A stretch of 64,000 nt of DNA from Pseudomonadales bacterium (GTDB taxonomy: Bacteria; Pseudomonadota; Gammaproteobacteria; Pseudomonadales; Azotimanducaceae). The translations under genes were made by a program, and so were the position numbers. This document shows, one piece after another, positions 37,393 through 47,014 of this stretch. The stretch is taken from NCBI GenBank assembly GCA_017642855.1, contig JAEPOO010000002.1, positions 124,001 to 188,000 on the forward strand. Direction: 5' to 3'. The first letter of the stretch is position 1, and every line of letters starts with the position of its first letter. The notes under the pieces were generated by a model, which was not told the origin of the DNA, did not search any database, and was given only the letters and a program-made list of their open reading frames with translations.

Positions 37393-38840
37393 CCTTCGCG
37401 CGTGAGCGCCAGGTCGAGTTCTCGTGCTGCCTTAACATCATCAAGACGTTTCACCGGCATGGTATGCGGTGCATTACGTACCAGGTCAGGATCCGTTTTA
37501 GCTTCCTCAAGGATGGCTGCCATTGCCGCAACAAAGCCATCGATCTCTTCCGGGCTTTCCGTTTCCGTCGGCTCAATCAGCAAACACTCTGGAATCAGCA
37601 GCGGGAAGTAGGTCGTCGGTGCATGGTAACCGTAGTCCAGCAGCCGCTTGGCAAAATCCATGGCGGTAACCCCATAATCCTTGGCCTCTCTCGAAAGCGT
37701 CACAATAAATTCGTGGGTCGCTCGGCGTTCAGGATAAGCCAATGTGAACCCCGCCTTTTCCAGTTCCCGCGCCATATAGTTTGCGTTTAATGTGGCGTAC
37801 TCACCAACGCGATGCATGCCTTCACGTCCTAACAACCTTGCATAGGCGTATGCGCGAAGCAGAATACCCGCATTACCCATGAACGCAGACAAACTGCCTA
37901 TGGTGTCGGGAATATCATCTTTCGTGAGCCAACGGTGGGCACCGTTATTCTCTCCAACCACCGGTGTTGGAATGAAAGGCACCAGTCGTTCACCCACACC
38001 GACTGGACCCGCGCCTGGACCACCGCCACCGTGAGGTGTTGCGAAGGTTTTGTGCAGATTCATATGAAGCACGTCGAAACCCATGTCGCCCGGCTTCACT
38101 TTGCCAAGAATCGCATTCAGGTTTGCACCATCGTAATAGAGCAAGCCACCAGCTTCGTGCACAACTTCCGCAATCTCCTGAATCTTTCGTTCAAACACGC
38201 CACAGGTTGATGGGTTCGTCATCATCAGACCCGCTGTCTGAGGTCCAACGGCCGCTTTCAAAGCCTCAAGGTCAACATCACCATCACTCGTGACTTCAAT
38301 CTCGCGGACTTTATAACCACACATCACCGCGGTTGCCGGATTGGTGCCATGGGCAGCATTCGGCACGAGAATTTCGCTCCGCGCGGTGTCGCCCCGCTTG
38401 TCGTGGTAGGCCCGAATCATGGCAACGCCAGCAAATTCACCCTGAGCACCGGCCATTGGCGTCAGAGACACTGCCTGCATACCGGTAACATCTTTCAGAT
38501 ACTCCTGCAGTTCAAACAGGCAGGAGAGATAACCCTGGGAACTGGCTTCTGGCGCCAGAGGGTGACGTGCCAGGAATCCAGGAATGCTGGCCGCCCTGTG
38601 TGCGCCCCTCGGGTTGTACTTCATTGTGCAGGAACCCAACGGATAGAACTGGCCATCGATCGAGAAGTTTTTCTTCGAAAGATTAGTGAAGTGTCGAACA
38701 ACCTGCAGCTCAGAGACTTCCGGCAGGCCTGCCGCACTTTTGCGCATGTGCTCTGTCGGCAGTGAATCAGGTGTTTCTGTTTTCGCTTCATATTGCGCGC
38801 TCGCGGAGCGACCTTCACTGGAGATGTCATAGATCAGCAT
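37389..38840 (-). CDS. gcvPB: glycine dehydrogenase (decarboxylating) subunit 2
   Basis: PLP-bearing half of the split P protein of the glycine cleavage system. [16 protein letters not shown] contains the PLP Lys with the glycine-rich loop. [14 protein letters not shown] and [10 protein letters not shown] are conserved. 483 residues, typical of GcvPB. Its start abuts the gcvPA stop with one shared base, so the two subunits are made together. Confidence 0.95.
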   Translation of the reverse strand: MLIYDISSEGRSASAQYEAKTETPDSLPTEHMRKSAAGLPEVSELQVVRHFTNLSKKNFSIDGQFYPLGSCTMKYNPRGAHRAASIPGFLARHPLAPEASSQGYLSCLFELQEYLKDVTGMQAVSLTPMAGAQGEFAGVAMIRAYHDKRGDTARSEILVPNAAHGTNPATAVMCGYKVREIEVTSDGDVDLEALKAAVGPQTAGLMMTNPSTCGVFERKIQEIAEVVHEAGGLLYYDGANLNAILGKVKPGDMGFDVLHMNLHKTFATPHGGGGPGAGPVGVGERLVPFIPTPVVGENNGAHRWLTKDDIPDTIGSLSAFMGNAGILLRAYAYARLLGREGMHRVGEYATLNANYMARELEKAGFTLAYPERRATHEFIVTLSREAKDYGVTAMDFAKRLLDYGYHAPTTYFPLLIPECLLIEPTETESPEEIDGFVAAMAAILEEAKTDPDLVRNAPHTMPVKRLDDVKAARELDLALTREG

Positions 38841-40195
38841 CAGGCGGTACCTCCCAGCACAGCGTCAAGACATTCGGCATAAGCGACTAGATCACGCTCG
38901 GTTTTTGTTTCCGTGACGTTCACCAGCATACAGTTCGAAAAAGACTCAAATTCCATGCCCAGATCGTAACCGCCAAGAATACCGCGAGCCGCCATGGCAG
39001 CCAGTACTTCCGAGGCCGGTTTCGCAGTTTCGAGCACAGCCTCATGAAACGATGGACCCGCAAAGCGAAGCGTAACGCCATTCATTGCGGTGACTTTTTT
39101 GATCAGGCTCTGCAAACCTTCGTGGGAGGCCAACGCCACCGAGCGAAGTCCCTGATCACCAACGAGGCTCATATAAATCGTCGCCGCTGTCACCAGAAGC
39201 CCCTGGTTCGTACAGATGTTCGACGTGGCCTTGGCTCGCCGAATGTGTTGTTCTCTGGCCTGTAACGTCAGCGCGAACCCATCGAGTCCGTCTACATCAC
39301 TGGTTTTGCCGATGATTCGACCCGGCATTTGTCTCACAATCGCTTGCTTGCAGCACATGAACCCACAGTAAGGGCCGCCGGATGCCACAGGAATTCCCAG
39401 AGGCTGCGCTTCGCCAACCGCAATGTCAGCACCGGACTCACCCCATTCACCGGGAGGCTTGAGCAACGCCATGGCCGTTGGATTCACGACGCCAATCACA
39501 AGCGCGTCTTTTTCGTGGGCTTCATTGGTGAGTGTATCCACATGAGGCAAGCCGCCAAAGTAATTGGGATACGCAACAGCGATCGCTGCAACGTCTTCCA
39601 GCGCATCGCCCGTCTTTACGAGGCCAGTCTCGGCGTCAAAAGGCAGCGTGACCATCTCAAGACCCTGGTTACGAATAATCGCATCACAGGCTCTGATGTA
39701 CGCAGGGTTAAGATCACCGGCGACCGCCACCTTGCGCGACTTAACCTTCTTGTTGGCGCGAATCGCCATTAACATGGCTTCTGCTAACGCTGATGCACCG
39801 TCGTATACGGACGCATTCGCCACGTCCATCGCCGTCAGCCGGGTGATCATGGTCTGGAACTCATAAATCAACTGCAGTGTGCCCTGACTGGCCTCGGCCT
39901 GATAAGGCGTATAGGCCGTCATAAATTCACCGCGACCAACTATGTCCCAGACAGCCGCTGGGATGTGATGCTCGTACGCGCCTGCACCAATGAAAGATAA
40001 CTGCACCGTATCCTGAGCCGCGCGCTCATTCATCAATCGCATCAGCGCCATTTCGCTGATGCCAGAAGGTGTGTTGGTTAGTTCGCCGGACCTTAAGGAT
40101 TCCGGAATTTCATCGAACAGCGTTTCAGTGGATGTCACGCCGATCGACGTGAGCATTCTTCGCTCATCGGCTTCAGTATGGGGAATAAACGGCAT
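38840..40195 (-). CDS. gcvPA: glycine dehydrogenase (decarboxylating) subunit 1
   Basis: N-terminal half of the split P protein, a PLP-fold subunit without the PLP lysine. [20 protein letters not shown] is the standard N terminus; [19 protein letters not shown] and [18 protein letters not shown] are signature blocks. 451 residues. It acts as a heterotetramer with GcvPB. Most well-known gammaproteobacteria have a single long GcvP, so the split form is a lineage marker. Confidence 0.95.
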   Translation of the reverse strand: MPFIPHTEADERRMLTSIGVTSTETLFDEIPESLRSGELTNTPSGISEMALMRLMNERAAQDTVQLSFIGAGAYEHHIPAAVWDIVGRGEFMTAYTPYQAEASQGTLQLIYEFQTMITRLTAMDVANASVYDGASALAEAMLMAIRANKKVKSRKVAVAGDLNPAYIRACDAIIRNQGLEMVTLPFDAETGLVKTGDALEDVAAIAVAYPNYFGGLPHVDTLTNEAHEKDALVIGVVNPTAMALLKPPGEWGESGADIAVGEAQPLGIPVASGGPYCGFMCCKQAIVRQMPGRIIGKTSDVDGLDGFALTLQAREQHIRRAKATSNICTNQGLLVTAATIYMSLVGDQGLRSVALASHEGLQSLIKKVTAMNGVTLRFAGPSFHEAVLETAKPASEVLAAMAARGILGGYDLGMEFESFSNCMLVNVTETKTERDLVAYAECLDAVLGGTA

Positions 40196-40201
40196 GGCGT
40201 T

Positions 40202-40591
40202 TTAGTGTTCCTCCTCACACACGACCTGGTAATCGGCAGCGCTCAGTAATGTATCGATCGCAGAGGGGTCATCAGGTGTAATCTTGAAGAACCAGCCATC
40301 AGCAAACGGCGATTCATTCACCAGTTCCGGCGAGTCTTCGAGGTTCGAATTCACTTCCGTCACTGTGCCGCTGACCGGCGCATAAATGTCTGAAGCGGCT
40401 TTAACGGATTCAACCACCGCGACTTCGTCCCCGGCTGAGCAGGTTGAATCGATCTCGGGCAGCTCTACAAAGACCACATCACCCAGGGCGTCCTGGGCGT
40501 GATCGGAAATACCGACAACCACCACCCCGTCTTCAAGCTTGGCCCATTCATGGGTCGCGAGATATCTCAAATCTGTTGGAAATTCCGCCAT
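40202..40591 (-). CDS. gcvH: glycine cleavage system H protein
   Basis: Lipoyl carrier between P, T and L proteins. VVESVKAASDIYAPVSG has the lipoylated K64, and YLATHEWAKLEDG is the N-terminal signature. 129 residues. It lies six bases before gcvPA and 17 bases after gcvT. Confidence 0.97.
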   Translation of the reverse strand: MAEFPTDLRYLATHEWAKLEDGVVVVGISDHAQDALGDVVFVELPEIDSTCSAGDEVAVVESVKAASDIYAPVSGTVTEVNSNLEDSPELVNESPFADGWFFKITPDDPSAIDTLLSAADYQVVCEEEH

Positions 40592-40608
40592 CTAGTTTCT
40601 CCGGATTC

Positions 40609-41688
40609 TTAGTTTTCTTTCGGTTTGTATACCTGTTTTCCATGGCGTACGAAAGGAGGTTCAACACACTCCACGGGGTTCTGCTTGCCACGAATCTCCA
40701 CCGACATATCGGCGGAAGTTTCACTCACACGAGCGAGCGCAATGCCCTGCTGCAGAGTCGGGGAAAATGCACCGGAAGTGATCTCACCGACTTCTCTACC
40801 ATTGCTGAATACCTTGTAGTGGGCACGCAACACACCTTTACCGGGCATTACCAGACCGACCAGCTGTTGATCAGACTGGCGTGTCTTGAGCGCATCCGCA
40901 CCGATAAAGTCCCTGCCTTCCATGAAAACCGTCGATGCCATATTGGATTCGAACGGTGTGACGGTTTCATCCATGTCACTGCCGTAAAGATTCATGCCGG
41001 CTTCAAGTCGCAACGTGTCTCTGGCACCAAGACCAATGGGCGCCACATCTGCTTCAAGCAGTCGATCCCAGAACGCCGGCGCTTCATCTGCAGGCAGAAT
41101 CACCTCAACACCTTTTTCACCGGTGTAACCGGTTCGGGCAATAAACCAACCTTCAGTCCAGGTTCCTTGAAAAAGTTTCAGCTCAGACATCGCTGCGGCC
41201 TGAGCATCACTGATGGTTGCGGTCACCTTTTCCAACGCGTTTGGACCCTGAACGGCCAGTATGGCCAGGTCGCTCCTTTCTTTGATCGTACAGTCGAAAT
41301 TCTCAGCGACCTGATTCATCCAGTTAAGATCTTTTTCACGGGTCGCACAGTTCACTACCATCAGGTATGGCTCACCCGTGTCATAGACGATCAAGTCATC
41401 GAGCACACCGCCATCTTCCTGCAACATGGCCGAGTACATGGCCTGGCCCGGCCGAGTCAGACGGGTGAAGTCATTGGCCAGGAGACGATCAAGGAACCCC
41501 GGTACTTCAGTGCCGTGCAGTTCAACGGTAGTCATGTGCGACACATCAAACACGCCCGCATCAAATCGAACTGCGTGGTGCTCTTCAATCTGAGAACCAT
41601 AGTTGATGGGCATATCCCAGCCGCCAAAATCGACCATCTTGGCGCCCAACGCTTCATGCTTTCCGTAAAGGGGGGTTTTGTTACCCAT
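40609..41688 (-). CDS. gcvT: glycine cleavage system aminomethyltransferase (T protein)
   Basis: Transfers the methylene group from the H-protein lipoyl arm to tetrahydrofolate. FGGWDMPINYGSQIEEHHAVR and VFDVSHMTTVELHG are N-terminal folate-site blocks, and RTGYTGEKGVEV is the conserved middle. GLGARDTLRLEAGMNLYGSD carries the substrate-binding Arg. 359 residues. It is 38 bases downstream of the UbiH-type gene; I saw no glycine riboswitch in that gap. Confidence 0.96.
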   Translation of the reverse strand: MGNKTPLYGKHEALGAKMVDFGGWDMPINYGSQIEEHHAVRFDAGVFDVSHMTTVELHGTEVPGFLDRLLANDFTRLTRPGQAMYSAMLQEDGGVLDDLIVYDTGEPYLMVVNCATREKDLNWMNQVAENFDCTIKERSDLAILAVQGPNALEKVTATISDAQAAAMSELKLFQGTWTEGWFIARTGYTGEKGVEVILPADEAPAFWDRLLEADVAPIGLGARDTLRLEAGMNLYGSDMDETVTPFESNMASTVFMEGRDFIGADALKTRQSDQQLVGLVMPGKGVLRAHYKVFSNGREVGEITSGAFSPTLQQGIALARVSETSADMSVEIRGKQNPVECVEPPFVRHGKQVYKPKEN

Positions 41689-41726
41689 AGTTTAACGAGG
41701 AGGGAACTGCGAAGCGGCGTATTCTA

Positions 41727-42851
41727 CTAAACTCCACCCGCCGCGACACTAATTGCCAGCCGTTTTAATGCCGTATTTTCATGAACGAATCGAAGACCCA
41801 GACTACGAGCGAGGCCAATCGCCGGCTGCCGCGAACCGAACAGACGATAAAAACTTTCCATCGCCAGTCCAGCCAGGTGGTTTTCACGGATTCGCTCACG
41901 CTCATACCTTTTCAGCAGCTGGACGTCGCCGAAGGACCTGCCCTCGATGCGAGCATCCAGAAGGATCGTGGCCAGTGCCTGAGCGTCGGCAAACCCCAGG
42001 TTTGCACCCTGACCGGCGAGGGGATGAATGGTGTGTGCGGCATCGCCCAGAAGCGCCACACCTTGGGCAACATACCTGAAGACATGTTGCTGCATCAGCG
42101 GAAAACTGAACCTTGGACCGACAGATTGGAGTTCACCGAGCTGGTGTTCGGTGACATCAGCCAACTGGCGCTGAAAGTCACCCTCTTCAAGCTGCGAAAG
42201 ATCTGAGGTAGACGACCAGATAACAGCCACCTTATTCGACTCACCCAGCGGAAGCAGAGCAACCGGACCGGTTTCATGAAACCACTGCCAGGCGATTGCC
42301 CCATGTGGTTGTTCAAACTCTGCGACACACACCGTCGCCTGCTGATCATAGACATAGCCGAATTTCTTTAACCCCAGCTTCTCACGGGTTTCTGAGTGAC
42401 CACCGTCGGCGGCGACGATTAACGCTGCGTCACATTCCTTGACGTCAATGGCTGATTCCCAATGGACTGTCAGCCCAGACTCTTGTGCAGTATCGGCAAG
42501 GGCTGCGCGCAGCGCTGTCTGATCCACAATGTGCCCCAGCTCGGGGAGGTCCGCTTCGTCCGCTCGAAAACTTATCGCGCCAGCCCCTTCACCATCGAAA
42601 ACAGACATGCCGACATAAGGCGCACTGAAGCGCGCCGTCAGCTTGGCAAAGACACCACACCCCTCGAGAAACTCACGAGATTTTCGATTCACCGCGATGA
42701 CGTTTGCCGTCAGGGACGTTGGCGGTTCCGGGCGTGCTTTACGCTCGTATACTTCCACATCAAGGCCACGCTTTTTGGCCGCAAGTGCAAAACTGAGCCC
42801 GACAAAGCCTGCACCCACAACCACTATGTTTGCCTGGCCCGTCTTATCCAC
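41727..42851 (-). CDS. ubiH: UbiH/UbiI-type FAD monooxygenase (ubiquinone synthesis)
   Basis: Hydroxylates a ring position of a ubiquinone precursor. Three family motifs are intact: GAGFVGLSFALAAKKRG (FAD), AADGGHSETRE (DG motif) and VALLGDAAHTIHPLAGQGANLGFADA (GD motif). Only one such gene is here, where E. coli has two (ubiH, ubiI), so the exact position hydroxylated is unsure. Its ATG overlaps the pepP stop by eight bases. The pepP-ubiH-gcvT order is conserved in E. coli. Confidence 0.85.
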   Translation of the reverse strand: MDKTGQANIVVVGAGFVGLSFALAAKKRGLDVEVYERKARPEPPTSLTANVIAVNRKSREFLEGCGVFAKLTARFSAPYVGMSVFDGEGAGAISFRADEADLPELGHIVDQTALRAALADTAQESGLTVHWESAIDVKECDAALIVAADGGHSETREKLGLKKFGYVYDQQATVCVAEFEQPHGAIAWQWFHETGPVALLPLGESNKVAVIWSSTSDLSQLEEGDFQRQLADVTEHQLGELQSVGPRFSFPLMQQHVFRYVAQGVALLGDAAHTIHPLAGQGANLGFADAQALATILLDARIEGRSFGDVQLLKRYERERIRENHLAGLAMESFYRLFGSRQPAIGLARSLGLRFVHENTALKRLAISVAAGGV

Positions 42852-44196
42852 TTGCTGCTCTGCCTGATTCCATCATGGTCTCAATCGCCTGTATGTCTTT
42901 GGGCACCCCGCTGGTCAGTACTTCATGGCCTGTTTTCGTCACCAGAACATCATCTTCGATGCGCACTCCGATCCCTCGATAACGCGTCGCCACTTCTACC
43001 ATGTCATCGGTAAAATAGAGCCCAGGTTCAATGGTGGTCACCATGCCTGGCTCAAAAACACGCCACTCGCCGTTGACCTGATAGTCGCCGACATCGTGCA
43101 CATCCATACCCAGCCAATGACCTGTGCGTTTCGTGCAGTAAGGCAAGTGCGCCTCTTCTGCCATTAGCATGTCAACATCCCCCGCTAGGATACCCAGCGA
43201 CACGAGGCCCTCGGTCAATTTACGCATCGCGGCATCATGCGGGTCATTCCAGTTGTTTCCCGGTTTCACTTCGTCAATGGCCGCCAGCTGGGCTTCCAGA
43301 ACAATCGAGTAAATCGCTTCCTGGGTTTCTGAGAACTTACCGTTAACCGGAAAGGTGCGCGTAAGATCGCAGGCGTAGTTCTGATACTCACCACCGGCAT
43401 CAACCAGCACCAGGTCACCATCCTGAAGGGGTTCATTGTTGTCCAGATAATGCAGGACACACGCATTACTGCCGCCACCGACAATCGCCGGATAAGCTGG
43501 CCAGCGTGCACCACCCATGGCGAACTCGTGGTTCAATTCCGCCTCAACCTCATATTCCATCATCCCAGGAACCACCTGCGCCATAATTCGGCAATGTCCC
43601 CGGCAGGTTGCCTCGGCTGCCAGTCGCATCAATTCGACTTCACCCGCACTCTTGAACAATCGAAGCTCATGCAGCAGGTGTTCGAGCTGCACGAGTTCTC
43701 CCGGTGGCAGGTGACCCTGCTGGTTAATCTTGCGAACCCATTCAATCACCTGGGAATCAAACTCGCTGTCGAGTCCCATGGCGTAATAGAGTTTGGTTCT
43801 GCCTTCAATCAAACCGGGCAGGATGTCGTTGATATCAGAGATCGGAAAAGCATCGTCCATACCAAACAGCTGCATGGCGCGTTCAGGGCCTGTAATGTCG
43901 CCGTGCCATCGGGAAACTTCCGCATCTCTTTCTCGGCAGAACAAAATAGATTCGCCATACTCCCGACCGGGAATCAACACAAACACTGCGTCAGGTTCAT
44001 CAAAACCTGTCAGATAAAAGAAGTCGCTGTCCTGACGAAAACGGTAACGCTTGTCCCAGTTCATGTGTCTCAGGGTGCCGCCTGGCACAATGGCAATACT
44101 GTTTTCATCCATGAGGGCGGTCAGCTCGTGACGTCGACGGGCGAACTCTGCCGCACTGATCTGTTTTCGCTCGTGTTGGTGTTTCTTTTTTGGCAT
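42844..44196 (-). CDS. pepP: Xaa-Pro aminopeptidase
   Basis: Removes an N-terminal residue before proline; dimanganese enzyme. 450 residues with the N-terminal substrate-access domain, then metal ligands in order: VLVDAGGEY and CDLTRTFPV (Asp), TGHWLGMDVHDVG (His), TTIEPG (Glu) and GVRIEDDVLV (Glu). The start shares its neighbourhood with the ygfB stop, two bases away, forming a ygfB-pepP-ubiH operon. Confidence 0.95.
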   Translation of the reverse strand: MPKKKHQHERKQISAAEFARRRHELTALMDENSIAIVPGGTLRHMNWDKRYRFRQDSDFFYLTGFDEPDAVFVLIPGREYGESILFCRERDAEVSRWHGDITGPERAMQLFGMDDAFPISDINDILPGLIEGRTKLYYAMGLDSEFDSQVIEWVRKINQQGHLPPGELVQLEHLLHELRLFKSAGEVELMRLAAEATCRGHCRIMAQVVPGMMEYEVEAELNHEFAMGGARWPAYPAIVGGGSNACVLHYLDNNEPLQDGDLVLVDAGGEYQNYACDLTRTFPVNGKFSETQEAIYSIVLEAQLAAIDEVKPGNNWNDPHDAAMRKLTEGLVSLGILAGDVDMLMAEEAHLPYCTKRTGHWLGMDVHDVGDYQVNGEWRVFEPGMVTTIEPGLYFTDDMVEVATRYRGIGVRIEDDVLVTKTGHEVLTSGVPKDIQAIETMMESGRAASG

Positions 44197-44197
44197 C

Positions 44198-44743
44198 TCA
44201 ATGCGTGGTAATCGGTGCTGAAGACGAACCTGTTTCGGCGAAGATCAACAGCGTGCTGACGCGCACAAACTCAATTATTTCCATAAGGTCTGCTTCGTTT
44301 TCCTCACCTTCCGGGACGTCGTCGGTCATTGCGGCAATACTGGCAAGGTCGCGCATCGCTTCGTGAACATCCGATTTATCGTTCACGTCCAACTGCCGGC
44401 CTGTCTCTCCAAACCCAGAGAGAAACCCCGAGCACCAAAGGCCAATAGCGGCAGCACGATCGCTGATGGGTGATTCGTCGTCTGGCAGCAACAGACTGAA
44501 GTCAAAATCAGAGAACTCTTCCAGATTCTCAAGACCCTCGTTAAACGCCGCCTCCATCAGTTCGCCCAGTTCTAGTGGCAGGTCGCCATCCAACCAGGAG
44601 GCGTATACGGCTAACCGTCCTTCTTTTTTGGACTGATTTTTCACCGCGCAGAGGTAACCCATCAGCAACCCGTGCAGTTCTGAGGGATGGTGATCAGCGC
44701 CATAAGCGTTGAGTTGGTCTTGAAAGTGCTTGAATACTGGCAT
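44198..44743 (-). CDS. ygfB: UPF0149 family protein (YgfB)
   Basis: 181-residue acidic helical protein of the YgfB/YecA UPF0149 family. HPSELHGLLMGYLCA and LWCSGFLSGFG are family constants. In P. aeruginosa YgfB is reported to affect gene regulation; its general role is not settled. It is divergent from the zapB-like/zapA pair, the arrangement also seen in E. coli. Confidence 0.9.
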   Translation of the reverse strand: MPVFKHFQDQLNAYGADHHPSELHGLLMGYLCAVKNQSKKEGRLAVYASWLDGDLPLELGELMEAAFNEGLENLEEFSDFDFSLLLPDDESPISDRAAAIGLWCSGFLSGFGETGRQLDVNDKSDVHEAMRDLASIAAMTDDVPEGEENEADLMEIIEFVRVSTLLIFAETGSSSAPITTH

Positions 44744-44821
44744 GTAGAGTCCTGAGTGACGGCATAATTTTACTCGAAGTCAGCTTGAACAACAGGATTG
44801 TTGAGCTATATAGTCTTAGCC

Positions 44822-45019
44822 GTGGATATTAACGCCCTTGAAAAACGGATCGATGAGCTGATCGCCCTGTGTGACGAACTGGAACGCAAGCAGTCTTCCA
44901 TGGAATCTGACCGGGAAAACTGGATGCAGGAACGCACGCGTTTGCTGGAGAAGAACGAAATGGCGAAAGCGAAGGTTGAAGCCATGATCATGCGACTGAA
45001 GTCACTGGAGTCAGACTAA
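44822..45019 (+). CDS. small coiled-coil protein upstream of zapA (TIGR02449-like)
   Basis: 65 residues from a GTG giving VDINALEKRIDELIALC; the protein is one long heptad-like coiled coil (LEKRIDELIALCDELERKQ...). Short coiled-coil proteins of this kind sit just before zapA in many gammaproteobacteria, and a cell-division link is inferred from that and from resemblance to ZapB in size and fold. Stop and zapA start are two bases apart. Confidence 0.75.
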   Translation: MDINALEKRIDELIALCDELERKQSSMESDRENWMQERTRLLEKNEMAKAKVEAMIMRLKSLESD

Positions 45020-45021
45020 CC

Positions 45022-45357
45022 ATGACGGATTCCAAGACGGTTCGCGTTTCTATTCTCGACAAGGACTACCAGGTCAGCTGTGAGGCCAATGAAGTGGCGG
45101 CCTTACAACGCTCTGCCAGCTTTCTCGACCAGAAAATGCGAGAAATGAAGGAAAACAGCAATGTTATTGGCCTGGACCGGCTGGCTGTCATGGCGGCTCT
45201 GAACCTGACCAATGATTTACTCGCCCAGTCTGATCAGGCCAACCAGCTGAATTCTAAGCAATCCGAAATAGAACACCAGATGCAGATTCAATCTGCTGAA
45301 CTGGACCAGCTTGGCGAAAAGCTGGACTCTGCATTAGCCAGGCTCAAAAAAGCTTAA
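45022..45357 (+). CDS. zapA: cell division protein ZapA
   Basis: 111 residues. The N-terminal domain has VSILDKDYQVSCEANEVAALQRSASFLDQKM, then MREMKEN and DRLAVMAALNLTNDLL as in ZapA, followed by a C-terminal coiled coil (about 70-108). ZapA bundles FtsZ filaments at midcell. It precedes the 6S RNA gene, the standard order. Confidence 0.93.
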   Translation: MTDSKTVRVSILDKDYQVSCEANEVAALQRSASFLDQKMREMKENSNVIGLDRLAVMAALNLTNDLLAQSDQANQLNSKQSEIEHQMQIQSAELDQLGEKLDSALARLKKA

Positions 45358-45390
45358 TCGCGCAAGCCCCTACCTATATACTTCAGTTAT

Positions 45391-45566
45391 GTTCCCTGGG
45401 TTGTTAGCCAGTCGATATGTCCTCGACCCTTTATGCGACACCCAGGAGGTCTTTTTTCATGAACCATGTGCATGTCCGTTCAGCGGAAAGCCTACGGCCA
45501 TAAGGAGACCACCGCCTTGAACCGCTGGGTTCAAGGGCCTATCCGAACAGCGGCAATTTGGGGAAC
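45391..45566 (+). ncRNA. ssrS: 6S RNA
   Basis: Binds sigma-70 RNA polymerase and represses it in stationary phase. The location between zapA and ygfA is the conserved site. The ends GTTCCCTGGGTTGTT and CGGCAATTTGGGGAAC fold into a closing stem of about 15 pairs counting G-U. CCTTGAACC...GGGTTCAAGGG inside matches the conserved 3' hairpin of E. coli 6S. A TATATA sits 10 bases upstream of the inferred 5' end. Length about 176 nt. ygfA starts only eight bases past the 3' end, so 6S and ygfA are likely co-transcribed. Confidence 0.9.
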
Positions 45567-45574
45567 TTATTTTT

Positions 45575-46171
45575 ATGACCGATCTGCGAAGCCAACTGCG
45601 TGAGCGACGACAAGCCTTGTCTTTCGAAGATCGTCGAAGAAAATCCCTCGCCATTTCCGAACACCTTAATCACTACTTACCGTTTGTGCGCACTGACAAT
45701 GTCGCGCTCTATTATTCAACGCCAGAAGAAGTTGATACCACTGGGCTTATCATGACTGCGGCTGAACAGGGCAAAACCATTTATCTCCCTGTTGTGAATA
45801 CTTCCGAGATTCGTTCAGACGCCATGCTGTTTGCTCGGTTTGACCCCGGCACGACTGGCATGAAAAAAAACCGTTACGGCATACCCGAACCTGACGTCGC
45901 TGTTGATGAATGCCTGAGAAGCGACGAACTTTCGTTCATCTGCGTACCGATGGTGGGTTTTAATCAACGGTGTGATCGAATCGGCATGGGCGCCGGATAC
46001 TACGACCGTGCCCTGGAAAATAACGGCGTCAGAAAACCCCACCTGGTGGGCCTGGCCTTTCGCTGCCAAAATGCTGAATTTGAACCGGCACCCCACGATG
46101 TACCCATGGACGCTGTGGTCACCGAAGATGGCGTTTTGAAGGGAGTTAAATCAGGGCAGCACCCGCACTGA
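45575..46171 (+). CDS. ygfA: 5-formyltetrahydrofolate cyclo-ligase
   Basis: Converts 5-formyl-THF to 5,10-methenyl-THF with ATP. 198 residues. SQLRERRQALSFEDRRRKS is the N-terminal ATP-contacting block; VPMVGFNQRCDRIGMGAGYYDRAL is the signature with the Mg/ATP loop. It lies directly after 6S RNA, as in E. coli where the pair is linked to stationary phase and persistence. The gene is near the folate-using gcv operon. Confidence 0.93.
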   Translation: MTDLRSQLRERRQALSFEDRRRKSLAISEHLNHYLPFVRTDNVALYYSTPEEVDTTGLIMTAAEQGKTIYLPVVNTSEIRSDAMLFARFDPGTTGMKKNRYGIPEPDVAVDECLRSDELSFICVPMVGFNQRCDRIGMGAGYYDRALENNGVRKPHLVGLAFRCQNAEFEPAPHDVPMDAVVTEDGVLKGVKSGQHPH

Positions 46172-46232
46172 CGACAACCCCAAGGCCGAAGATCAGGAAC
46201 AGGACAAGCATGAGATCTGGTTTTCTTTTCAC
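46146..46232 (-). CDS. small one-helix membrane protein (28 aa)
   Basis: GTG start giving V/M-KRKPDLMLVLFLIFGLG and then VVVSAGAALI, stop. A positively charged N terminus followed by one strongly hydrophobic stretch suggests a single-pass inner-membrane peptide. I recall similar small proteins with a KRKPDL start in other gammaproteobacteria, but cannot verify. The frame stays open upstream to a TTG at about 46324, which would give a longer basic leader. It overlaps the ygfA 3' end by 26 bases, convergent. Confidence 0.5.
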   Translation of the reverse strand: MKRKPDLMLVLFLIFGLGVVVSAGAALI

Positions 46233-46428
46233 GTTCTTCTTAAGCCCGATGTCTCGAGCACAACGAATGTATGGTTTTTGTAAAAGGCCCAACAAGATAT
46301 AGCGATAGGCACGGTGAATCAACCCCTATCCAGATCACCAGACACCCCGCCGGTGCAGTTATGATGCCCGCTGGTCTGATTTCAGCGCTTAGTAAGTATT
46401 TACTTGTTCAACCTGTGGATAACAACCC

Positions 46429-46968
46429 ATGACAACCCGAGAGGTCATCAGAATGGGGCACCCGAATCTTCGGGTCCCGGCAGAACCCTACCCCGTTGAG
46501 CACATCGGCTCCGATAAGTTCAACACACTCATCGAGGATATGCGGGAAACCCTGCACGCTTATGGCGGGATCGGGCTGGCGGCACCTCAAATCGACGTGG
46601 GTTATAGGCTGTGTGTTATCGAAATTGAAAATACCGAGACCCGTTATGGCACGATCGAACGCGTGCCTTTTGAAGTGTTCGTCAACCCAACCATTACGCA
46701 GTTAGATGACCCAGAGGAGCAGGGCTACTGGGAGGGCTGCCTATCGGTGCCTGGCATGATGGGCTACGTGGAAAGACCGCAACACATTCGGGTGGATTAC
46801 ACGACGCGCGAGGGGCAACCGGCCAGCCGAGAAGCTCACGGATTTCTCGCGACCGTTTTTCAACATGAGTTTGATCACCTGGATGGCGTTCTCTATGTCG
46901 ATAGACTCAAAGATCCGAGTCTGTTCGCATTCGAAGACGAATATGTTCAGTTCCATGCTGGTGGCTGA
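46429..46968 (+). CDS. def: peptide deformylase
   Basis: Removes the formyl group from new proteins. Motifs 1-3 are intact: GIGLAAPQ (about 47-54), WEGCLSVPG (Cys104) and QHEFDHLDG (His146, Glu147, His150), which bind the metal. 179 residues. It stands alone, without fmt, so it may be a second deformylase (the canonical def-fmt pair is expected elsewhere). The extra length between motifs 1 and 2 (ENTETRYGTIERVPFEVFVNP) is typical of these second-type enzymes. Confidence 0.93.
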   Translation: MTTREVIRMGHPNLRVPAEPYPVEHIGSDKFNTLIEDMRETLHAYGGIGLAAPQIDVGYRLCVIEIENTETRYGTIERVPFEVFVNPTITQLDDPEEQGYWEGCLSVPGMMGYVERPQHIRVDYTTREGQPASREAHGFLATVFQHEFDHLDGVLYVDRLKDPSLFAFEDEYVQFHAGG

Positions 46969-47014
46969 TATCGCCGCGGTAATTCAGGTCATCGACACAC
47001 TGGATATTGGCTAA

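Noticed and set aside
41689..41726. Glycine riboswitch upstream of gcvT
   Set aside because: Only 38 bases separate ubiH and gcvT; no room for the aptamer and no conserved core.
40444..41730. Long plus-strand frame of 428 codons over gcvH/gcvT
   Set aside because: Antisense to two well-supported genes; protein is unlike any family and rich in rare combinations.
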